Shown one piece after another: positions 1 through 5,582 of a stretch of 64,000 nt of DNA. The DNA comes from DATMRF01 sp035566435. Lineage in GTDB: Bacteria > Verrucomicrobiota > Verrucomicrobiia > Limisphaerales > UBA8199. The stretch spans positions 1-64,000 of the forward strand of contig DATMRF010000047.1 of assembly GCA_035566435.1 (NCBI GenBank). The letters are read 5' to 3'. The first letter of the stretch is position 1; every line of letters starts with the position of its first letter. Made by a program: the position numbers and the translations under genes. Under the pieces are notes generated by a model that was not told the origin of the DNA, searched no databases, and saw nothing but the letters and a program-made list of their open reading frames with translations.

Positions 1-447
1 CAATTGAAGCATACGCGCGTAATCCGCGTCCTCGGGATCGACGGACGAATACGAATCTTTGTATTTCTGTTCGGCTTCGCCCAAACCCGCATAGACTTCC
101 ACGGGGTCTTCATCGGCCAATGGATTGCGTTTGAAAAACACTCGAGCATCATCGCGAATCAAGCGTTTGTCTCCCAGCAGCCACACGAGCACCGAACCTC
201 CCTGCAAACTGGAGCGTGCGTTCGTGACAAATTGCGTTCCGGGCAAACGTTTCATCAGTATCGAGCGAAGGAGCAGCGCAGTGTCCGCCGGAATTTCGCC
301 TTCGCCGATCATCTCCAGATGAAGGACTTTAGGCTTTGTCGCCAGGGCCCTTTCCAATTTCAGGGCTTTCCTGGTAAAGTATGAACCTCCGTAAGCAGGA
401 AGCTTGAGCCGGAAATTGCAAATGCGTTTCGCATGTGATGTTTTCAT
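1..447 (-). CDS. Partial protein of unknown function, possibly ClpP/crotonase-like (C-terminus off window)
   Basis: An open frame starts at ATG 447 and runs without a stop to the window edge, giving 149 residues. It begins MKTSHAKRICNFRLKLPAYG. The middle has a hydrophobic strand-like stretch (PKVLHLEMIGEGEI), followed by a serine and double-glycine region (ARSSLQGGSVLVWLLG) that loosely resembles the oxyanion/nucleophile region of ClpP/crotonase-fold proteins. The end is acidic (VDPEDADYA). I do not recognise a named family, and the ClpP-like reading is only a resemblance. It lies downstream of, and co-oriented with, the minus-strand tRNA/rtcB cluster and could be its last gene. Confidence 0.6.
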   Translation of the reverse strand, partial: MKTSHAKRICNFRLKLPAYGGSYFTRKALKLERALATKPKVLHLEMIGEGEIPADTALLLRSILMKRLPGTQFVTNARSSLQGGSVLVWLLGDKRLIRDDARVFFKRNPLADEDPVEVYAGLGEAEQKYKDSYSSVDPEDADYARMLQL

Positions 448-610
448 AATTTTGCCTTTCATTTGCCAAGTGTTTTGCCATTTGCATGGCCCATTAGATA
501 CGGGCGGGAGCTTTTGCCTCCGCCCGTATTGTATTCCACCCTCTTGTGGGTCCTTGAACCGTTCTGGCGAACTGCCGTGGCGGCGGCTGGCTGGTTCAAA
601 TTGGAAAAAT

Positions 611-686
611 TGGTCAGGGCGACGGGATTCGCACCCGCACAGTCCGCGTCACAGGCGGAGATGCTAACTGTTACATCACGACCCTG
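611..686 (-). tRNA. Non-canonical tRNA-His(GTG)
   Basis: The minus strand folds as a 76-nt cloverleaf with encoded CCA. The anticodon stem TCCGC/GCGGA is perfect around loop CTGTGAC, which has U33 and anticodon GTG. The D stem is GATG/CATC with loop TAACAGTTAG, which has no GG. The T stem closes loop TGCGAAT, with G where Psi55 is expected. The acceptor CAGGGTC/CGCCCTG has a C-C mismatch at its base. The genomic base at -1 is G, but the discriminator is A rather than the usual C73 of tRNA-His. Identity rests on the anticodon only. Confidence 0.7.
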
Positions 687-724
687 CTAAATGGCTTGCC
701 GAGCCGTAGCTCGGAGAGGGAAAA

Positions 725-802
725 TGGTGTCCACGACAGGAATCGCACCTGTGACCTCCGGCTTCGCACGCCGGCGCTCTGGTCTAACTGAGCTACGCGG
801 AC
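725..802 (-). tRNA. Non-canonical tRNA-Arg(GCG)
   Basis: This is a 78-nt cloverleaf with all helices intact: acceptor GTCCGCG/CGTGGAC, D stem GCTC/GAGC, anticodon stem CCGGC/GCCGG, T stem ACAGG/CCTGT, then ACCA. The anticodon loop GTGCGAA reads GCG. Most bacteria read CGC with an ACG anticodon (inosine), so a GCG arginine tRNA is rare. The D-loop AGTTAGACCA lacks GG and the T-loop TGCGATT has G55. Intact helices with altered tertiary-contact bases argue against random decay. Confidence 0.8.
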
Positions 803-906
803 CTTCTGAATGCAAAATGAAGAGTGCAAAGTCCAGAATGAAGAAACCAATCACGGACCGGCCGGTTTTCGTTTTGCATTCTTCATTCTTCACTATGCAT
901 TTGAAG

Positions 907-981
907 TGTCCGTGGCCGGACTCGCACCGGCTAGGGCCGGGTTGAAGACCCGGCTGCTCGAGCTGCTTTGCATTCACGGAC
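907..981 (-). tRNA. Non-canonical tRNA-Glu(TTC)-like, no encoded CCA
   Basis: The acceptor GTCCGTG/CACGGAC, anticodon stem CCGGG/CCCGG and T stem GCCGG/CCGGC are all perfect. The anticodon loop TCTTCAA has anticodon TTC and C rather than T at position 33. The D arm is reduced to a 3-bp TGC/GCA stem and its loop has no GG. The T-loop TGCGAGT has G55. The discriminator A is followed by CTT, so CCA must be added after transcription, unlike its neighbours. It lies just downstream of rtcB. Confidence 0.65.
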
Positions 982-990
982 GGAAGAAAT

Positions 991-1056
991 GGGGTGCTGG
1001 AGTATTGGAGTGTTGGAGCGCTGGTTTTCCAGCACTCCACCACTCCGCCACTCCAT
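991..1056. repeat. TGGAGT-rich inverted repeat after rtcB
   Basis: Short units of the form TGGAGTRTTGG lead into GCTGGTTTTCCAGC and then the complementary CACTCCA units, making a long imperfect hairpin at the 3' end of rtcB. It may act as a terminator, but there is no clear T-run. The same units recur at 2381-2410, within the 5' end of rtcB. Confidence 0.6.
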
Positions 1057-2423
1057 TACCCCGAGTAGTCCTTGGCTCTTGTTTTGTAAGTGAGCAGCGG
1101 ACGGAAGGTCGCGATGACCGAGACGAGCCCGGCATCCACCAGATCCTGAATCACTGCCTCAATGTTTTTGTAGGCGGCAGGCGCCTCTTCGTAGAGCAGG
1201 TCGCGCTCCCCACAGATCACGCGGCTGCCTAGTGAAGTCTGCACAAGCTGCTCCTTTCCGAATCGCTCGCGCATGCGCAGACGCGCCTCGCTCCGGGCCC
1301 ATTTGCGGCCCGCACCGTGAGCCAGCGACCAGGCATGGCTTGCGCCATCGCCCAGCGGCTTGACCAGGTAACTGAGTGAACCGCGCGAACCCGGGATGAC
1401 CACAGCTTCGGTTTCGGCTGCCACGGCTCCCTTGCGGTGAACCCAGGCAGGAGTCGACGCGAGGAGAATCAGATCCGCATTAAGCAACGGCATGAGGTCA
1501 ACGGAACGGTATGGAGGCGTTCCACCGCGTCCCCGATCCCTGCCGGAAACAATGGGGACGCGGTGGAACGCGTCCCTACCGTTCGTTGGCAGGGTTACCT
1601 CTTCTGCTCCAGTTCCAACACCATGCGTTCCCGATTTTATTAGAGCCTCCTCACGTCGGCTCCTACATGGTGCTGGAGTGATGCTGTTGTGGCAGCCGTC
1701 CCAGAGCAGGTCAGCCTCGGCACCGAGCTGTTGCACGAAGCGCTGAGCGATGAGCTCTCGGTTCACCTTGGCCCACCGTACGGCAAGGTCGTGGCCTTGC
1801 AGGTAAGCCGTGGCGGCGAAGGAATGCGCGTCCGAGCCACGGGCCGGATGTTCATCCACATAGTCGCGCAGGATGGATTCACCCAAACCACGCGAACCGC
1901 TGTGGACCAGCACAACGAGTTGCTGCTTGCCCAGGCCGAAGAGCTTGAATGCACTTGCATCAAGCACCTCATCGACCCTCTGCAACTCCGCGAAGTGGTT
2001 GCCGCCGCCAAGGGTTCCCAAAGCTTGGTCGAATTCAGTGGTTTCAAGCCCCGCTGCAGCGAGGACTTCTTGCACGTCACCCTCCCACGGATGTTCCAGG
2101 TCGAAGCGCAGATCGGCCCAGCGATTGAGCTTAATATCGCGTTGAACCAAGTCGGTCTTGAACAGGGCCATGCCGCAACCGATGTCCCCGCCGATCAAGT
2201 ATGGATAAATGGCTCCTTCTGTTACGAAGGCTGCGCCGACCGGGCCGCCTTTGCCCGGATGCAAATCCGGGAAGCCGGCCGCCAGGCGCATTCCATCAAG
2301 CTTTGCCGCCGCATAGAGTTGGCGGAGCGCCTCTCCCTCAATCCAGCTTTTCGACGAGGCGAAAACGCGCACGGCGGCAACTGGAGTGTTGGAGTGCTGG
2401 AGTAATGGGGTTTTGGTGTTCAT
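1056..2423 (-). CDS. rtcB: RtcB-family RNA ligase with an in-frame insertion
   Basis: RtcB joins RNA 2',3'-cyclic phosphate or 3'-phosphate ends to 5'-OH ends using GTP and Mn2+, as in tRNA splicing and repair. The family signatures are present in order: GGDIGCGM (metal-binding Asp and Cys, about residue 80), GTLGGGNHF (137), VHSGSRG (173), CHN (244), WVHRKGA (327) and the guanylylated-histidine motif HGAGR (369). At 455 residues it is longer than close relatives (roughly 375-400). The excess is about residues 249-326, lying exactly between CHN and WVHRKGA and encoded by a palindromic repeat. Residues 2-15 also derive from a repeat, so the true start is uncertain. It sits within the minus-strand tRNA array, which points to tRNA repair or maturation as its job (inference). 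Confidence 0.9.
   Translation of the reverse strand: MNTKTPLLQHSNTPVAAVRVFASSKSWIEGEALRQLYAAAKLDGMRLAAGFPDLHPGKGGPVGAAFVTEGAIYPYLIGGDIGCGMALFKTDLVQRDIKLNRWADLRFDLEHPWEGDVQEVLAAAGLETTEFDQALGTLGGGNHFAELQRVDEVLDASAFKLFGLGKQQLVVLVHSGSRGLGESILRDYVDEHPARGSDAHSFAATAYLQGHDLAVRWAKVNRELIAQRFVQQLGAEADLLWDGCHNSITPAPCRSRREEALIKSGTHGVGTGAEEVTLPTNGRDAFHRVPIVSGRDRGRGGTPPYRSVDLMPLLNADLILLASTPAWVHRKGAVAAETEAVVIPGSRGSLSYLVKPLGDGASHAWSLAHGAGRKWARSEARLRMRERFGKEQLVQTSLGSRVICGERDLLYEEAPAAYKNIEAVIQDLVDAGLVSVIATFRPLLTYKTRAKDYSG
1446..1679. repeat. Palindromic MITE-like insertion inside rtcB, in frame
   Basis: About 234 bp (78 codons, no stop) separates two conserved RtcB motifs. The outer ends are inverted copies: GGAGTCGACGCGAGGAG near 1450 and the complement of CTCCTCACGTCGGCTCCTAC at 1647-1666. 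The interior holds a second inverted pair based on GGACGCGGTGGAACGC near 1525-1580. The insertion keeps the frame and all catalytic motifs, like the coding palindromic elements known from Rickettsia. The exact ends are estimated from the protein family. Confidence 0.75.
2381..2410. repeat. TGGAGT repeat forming the rtcB 5' end
   Basis: CTGGAGTGTT and GGAGTGCTGG units match those at 991-1056 and encode the 'LLQHSNTP' N-terminus of RtcB. The ligase gene is thus bounded by the same repeat at both ends. Confidence 0.6.
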
Positions 2424-2889
2424 GGGAGCAAAGGGATTGATGGATTAATGGAGTAGTGAGCAGCCAGTCAGGCGTGCATTCGCCAAACCAGTCACCCAAG
2501 GTGATCGTCTGGTTTCACGCCGAAACGCACTGGTCGAAATATCGCTTTGATTCTCGCCGGCTTGATTCGGAGGATGCGCTCTGGCTGGAAGCTCCTGCGA
2601 AAGAGCAATTTGCTTTGATATCGGATCACCGGTTTCATTGGCGGCTCCTTTCTCTGCAAGAACGGCTGCCTGGATTTACAGGCGCCACAGCACTCGATAT
2701 CCGGCAGGACTGTCGTCCTGGGAAAAGATCACTGAGCGCGTCTGGTTCGGCAGCGTCGGCAGAAGCTGTCGCTTCTTTTTGTTTATGATTGTTGGCTTCT
2801 GCGGTGTGGGCTTTTGCAGCCTCGCTCGCAGCCACTTCGGCACGTATTGAACTATGGTCATAAATGTCTCGTGAGGTTAAGGGTTAAAG
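2424..2889. other. Gap between rtcB and the tRNA-Ser gene, no gene identified
   Basis: No open frame here shows a recognisable family, and the short overlapping frames look like chance. CTGGATTTACAG near 2670 resembles an anticodon hairpin, but no cloverleaf forms around it. The region could carry the promoter or leader for rtcB. Confidence 0.4.
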
Positions 2890-2976
2890 TGGCGGATGGT
2901 GTAGGACTTGCACCCACGCAGCCCGGAGGCTCACTCGGTTTTCGGGACCGGGGCATTACTGCTCTGCCAACCATCC
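2890..2976 (-). tRNA. Non-canonical tRNA-Ser(CGA)
   Basis: This 87-nt class II tRNA has perfect acceptor helix GGATGGT/ACCATCC, discriminator G and encoded CCA. The anticodon loop CCCGAAA has anticodon CGA with C33. The long variable arm (GAGCC/GGGCT) supports serine. The D stem GGCA/TGCC closes a loop with no GG, and the T-loop TGCAAGT has G55. Confidence 0.75.
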
Positions 2977-2980
2977 GAAA

Positions 2981-3058
2981 TGGTCAGGGTGACAGGAGTT
3001 GCACCCTCAACCCTCCCGCAGACAATCAAGCTTTCGGGACTGATTGAGCTACGAGTCC
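2981..3058 (-). pseudogene. tRNA-like remnant with unpaired arms
   Basis: The spacing is that of a 78-nt tRNA: a GTAGCTC-type 5' part, T-loop-like TGCAACT and terminal CCA. However, the acceptor halves (GGACTCG and CACCCTG) do not pair, nor do the D or anticodon stems in the standard register. In that register the anticodon would be GTC (Asp). Alternative hairpins such as TCCCG/CGGGA are possible. It is either a degraded tRNA or an RNA with a different fold. Confidence 0.5.
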
Positions 3059-3062
3059 GAAA

Positions 3063-3153
3063 TGGTGGGAAGTGCCGGTAATGCTCCAGTTCGTCGCTTC
3101 CGACACATATTTTGTGACACTCGATTTACAGTCGAGCAGCCGGATCACTTTCC
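3063..3153 (-). tRNA. D-armless tRNA-Tyr(GTA)-like gene with large variable region
   Basis: The anticodon stem CTCGA/TCGAG is perfect around CTGTAAA (anticodon GTA, U33). The acceptor GGAAAGT/ACTTCCC has one A-C mismatch, then ACCA. Only 10 nt (GATCCGGCTG) separate the acceptor from the anticodon stem, too few for a D-arm. The variable region is enlarged and can form two small hairpins, CACA/TGTG and GTCG/CGAC. The T-loop AGCATTA has G at position 55. Confidence 0.6.
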
Positions 3154-3157
3154 AAAT

Positions 3158-3230
3158 TGGTAGCGGGGGTGGGAGTCGCGCTCACGGAGGCTGAGCTTAT
3201 GAGGCTCGCCTGAACCTCATTCTCCCCGCA
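3158..3230 (-). tRNA. Non-canonical CAT-anticodon tRNA (Met, initiator or Ile2)
   Basis: This 73-nt gene has anticodon stem (C)GAGC/GCTC(A), loop CTCATAA (anticodon CAT, U33) and encoded ACCA. Six acceptor pairs are intact, but pair 1-72 is T-T. A 1-72 mismatch is a feature of bacterial initiator tRNA, yet the usual GGG/CCC anticodon-stem pairs are absent. The D-arm is tiny (TGA-GGT-TCA). The T-loop CGCGACT has G55. The amino-acid identity cannot be decided from sequence. Confidence 0.6.
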
Positions 3231-3277
3231 ATAAATCTGGCAGAAATCGGATTAGGCTTTTACGCTTCCAATCTGAA

Positions 3278-3955
3278 ATGCGTACGTTGGCCATCGGAGA
3301 TATTCATGGTTGCGATGTCGCGCTGACGACGCTCTTGGAGCGGGTCGCACCGCGGGCCGAGGACCGAATTGTTTTCCTGGGTGACTATATTGATCGTGGG
3401 CCCGCGTCACGCGAGGTGGTCGAATCACTTTTGGAACTGAGTACCAAATGCGCGCCTGTTTATCTGCGTGGAAACCATGAAGCCATGATCCTCGATGCGC
3501 GTGATGATGCTCTTAAAGCCAATGTTTGGCAGAGCTACGGAGGCTTCGAAGCGCTCATTTCCTACCGCGCAGAATATAATCAGAATTGGGCCTCAATAAT
3601 CCCGGATTCCCACTGGAAGTTTTTCGAGCGCACGGCTCGACACTTCGAAACCGAAGATCACATTTTCGTTCACGCATGTCTGGACGCTGAAGCTGACATG
3701 GACGAACAACCCGATTGGCTGCTGTATTGGGAATCGTTGGACCGTCTCAAACCTCACAAATCGGGCAAACGCATCGTGTGCGGCCATTCGCCTCAACGAT
3801 CCGGTCAAATACTGGATCTTGGTTTCGCTCTGTGCATTGATACAGGGGCCGTCAACGGCGGTTGGTTGACTTGCCTGGACGTGAGTAGTGGCGGTTGGTG
3901 GCAATCGAATGAGAAGCACCAAACAAGACTTGGCTCAATTGCCAACCACTCTTGA
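3278..3955 (+). CDS. Calcineurin-like metallophosphatase (PrpA/PPP type)
   Basis: At 225 residues this is a single-domain PPP-family phosphatase with the full dimetal motif set: GDIHG (7), GDYIDRG (35), GNHE (65), a histidine in VHACLD (near 128) and GHSPQ (near 167). The length fits bacterial PrpA/ApaH-like enzymes, which remove phosphate from proteins, nucleotides or RNA ends. It lies between non-canonical tRNA genes, on the opposite strand, ending 2 nt before the 3' end of the tRNA-Ala gene. Placement in an rtcB/tRNA cluster suggests RNA-end processing, but a Ser/Thr phosphatase role cannot be excluded. Confidence 0.85.
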   Translation: MRTLAIGDIHGCDVALTTLLERVAPRAEDRIVFLGDYIDRGPASREVVESLLELSTKCAPVYLRGNHEAMILDARDDALKANVWQSYGGFEALISYRAEYNQNWASIIPDSHWKFFERTARHFETEDHIFVHACLDAEADMDEQPDWLLYWESLDRLKPHKSGKRIVCGHSPQRSGQILDLGFALCIDTGAVNGGWLTCLDVSSGGWWQSNEKHQTRLGSIANHS

Positions 3956-3957
3956 AA

Positions 3958-4032
3958 TGGTGGAGTCGATGGGTACCGCCCCCATATGAGCTTGCTTGCA
4001 GGGCAAGTGCATTACTTGTCTGCCACGACCCC
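3958..4032 (-). tRNA. Non-canonical tRNA-Ala(TGC)
   Basis: The acceptor GGGGTCG/CGACTCC pairs fully with one G-T. The anticodon stem CTTGC/GCAAG and T stem ATGGG/CCCAT are perfect, and ACCA is encoded. Anticodon loop CCTGCAA reads TGC with C33. The D-arm is GCA/TGC with loop GACAAGTAA (no GG). The T-loop GGCGGTA has G55. The usual alanine identity pair G3-T70 is present, which supports alanine. Confidence 0.75.
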
Positions 4033-4041
4033 GATGAATAT

Positions 4042-4115
4042 TGGCAGGCCGTCTCGGTGCCGCCCCGAGCAACCTGAGTTTTGGAGGCTCTGTAGCGCAA
4101 GCTGGCGCACGGCCG
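4042..4115 (-). tRNA. Non-canonical tRNA-Trp(CCA)
   Basis: The anticodon loop CTCCAAA reads CCA with U33. The anticodon stem is weak (three solid pairs). The T stem CTCGG/CCGAG is perfect around GGCGGCA (G55). The acceptor CGGCCGT/ACGGCCT has only the 1-72 pair mismatched, and GCCA is encoded. The D region lacks GG. Confidence 0.65.
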
Positions 4116-4124
4116 GTGGAAAAT

Positions 4125-4198
4125 TGGTGCGGTTGACGGGAGTTGCACCCGGACAAGCTCCCTGGCGAGGAGCCATTCTGCTGTTAAATCACAACCGC
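4125..4198 (-). tRNA. Non-canonical tRNA-Gly(GCC)
   Basis: The acceptor GCGGTTG/CAACCGC is perfect, followed by ACCA. The anticodon stem GCTCC/GGAGC holds loop TCGCCAG, anticodon GCC with C33. The D-arm ATT/AAT has loop TAACAGCAG with no GG, and the T-loop TGCAACT has G55. It is the most upstream gene of the minus-strand array. Confidence 0.75.
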
Positions 4199-5210
4199 GG
4201 AAATTGAAGGGCCAGAAGGATTTTGCACTATTCACTTTTCATTGTGCATTTAATCCTCCCGGCCCGTTGCCACTTCAACAAAGAACAAACACCTCTTGCT
4301 ATCTTGCGATACCAACCCACGGTTTCACGGTGGTTCTTTCGGTGTTTTGGGGCACACCTCCTGCGAAGCCCTTAAATTGTAAAATCCGGCTTAACTCATC
4401 CGGCGCGCTTAGTCGCGACCCGTGGGCAGATCCCACCAGCGGAGAACCTCGGCTCTCCCGCGCCTTCTTTTGTTTTGTGCCAGGTGACATCATCAAGACG
4501 TCGGTTTCTTTCTATTCACAGTGCTATGCCTTTCGTTATCCAGTTCACTTCAGTCGTTTGCGGGCAATAAAAAACCCTGCTTCCATTCCGGTAAGCAGGG
4601 TATAGAAATCCTTAATGGTTCGTTTACCTGCTCACCTTTCTATCCAAATTGGCTTCGGGCATCTGCCCTTGATATGCCAGGGATAGTCCAAGGCTGAACG
4701 CACAGCCCCGGGTTGGCTCGCTATGACGTGTCGCTTTCACGACGCACGTCGTCGGCCAAATCGAGACTAATATATTCATGCAAGTTTTCATCGAACGTGC
4801 GTGAATCTTACACTAGTCCTCTTATCTTGTCCACTTATATTTTTAGGGGTGCCAATATATTGAATTCAAATATCTGGATGAGTTGATGGAAGTTGGGCAC
4901 CCGCATCGCCTCCCTTAATCGAAGAGCCCTTTCTCTGCCCCGAAACCGTTCTTCACCGCATCACTTCTGTCTGCATGCGCCCATGCCCGAGCCGGCCATT
5001 GTGCATGATCAAAAAGGATCATACGGTGGCGGTGGCCTCCGCCTGCTCGGGCATCAAAAACCCGACTTTACTCGTTAACGTGACACTAGTTGCGGCGGGA
5101 AGGCTCCCGGCATCTGGAAAAGGTGCTCCACCCTTTGCTCGTTTCCCGAGTCTCGGTAACGCACAAGCCGCTCCGAATTGCGGGTTGATGAGAATTAAAG
5201 GGCTTAACCA
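4199..5210. other. Long gene-poor stretch upstream of the tRNA array
   Basis: No convincing coding frame is seen. Bases 4212-4252 carry an A/T-rich unit (TTTTGCACTATTCACTTTT) resembling the sequence at 809-901 between two tRNA genes. A minus-strand terminator lies at 4566-4600, with possible ncRNA sequence upstream of it to about 4800. Bases 4800-5210 hold nothing I can name. Confidence 0.5.
4566..4600 (-). terminator. Rho-independent terminator, minus strand
   Basis: Read on the minus strand, CCCTGCTT pairs with AAGCAGGG over a 10-nt loop and runs directly into TTTTTTATT. No coding frame precedes it, so the transcript ending here may be a non-coding RNA starting somewhere in 4650-4850. Confidence 0.8.
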
Positions 5211-5417
5211 TTAACGGCCACCGCGCTCCCCGTGAAAGCCTTCATGGCGCTCGGCACGATATGCATGCTCCCAATCCTTATCAACCGGCGCCCACGGAAG
5301 CTCCTGGCGCTTCCGCACGAGTTCGTCGGTTCGCCGTGTCGGTTCCTTTTCGGCGTTGAGCAGCTCCACCCGCGCCGCAAGCCATTCTTTTCGTGTTTTA
5401 GTTTTACGGTTTTTCAT
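5211..5417 (-). pseudogene. Truncated DUF899 N-terminus
   Basis: The 68 codons from ATG 5417 encode EWLAARVELLNAEKEPTRR and QELPWAPVDKDW, clearly matching the first 50 residues of DUF899 proteins. The intact homologue at 42971-43729 reads EWLAARKELLAEEKGLTRQ. After the ELPW motif the sequence diverges and stops, whereas full proteins are about 230-250 residues with a thioredoxin-like body. It is most likely a decayed duplicate. Confidence 0.75.
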
Positions 5418-5582
5418 CGTTTTTTTCCCTTCACCTGGTTGGTTTGTACTTGTTGTGATTTCGGCCTGTGAGCAGGCGGATGAACGCGATCGCTTCGCTT
5501 AAGCAGCGCGGATAAAATAGCTTGCAGCGAAAGCGGGCCCACTGCCTTGTCTCGCAGCGTGCCCGCCTGATTTACTTTGCGC

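Noticed and set aside
2590..2720. Possible Y-RNA-like stem (GATATCG/CGATATC) upstream of rtcB
   Set aside because: The pairing rests on a palindromic 6-mer and the interior does not fold as a Y RNA; no Ro-like protein gene is in the window.
611..4198. Array interpreted as a CRISPR-like or generic repeat array
   Set aside because: The units differ in sequence and anticodon and fold individually as tRNAs; there are no constant repeats.
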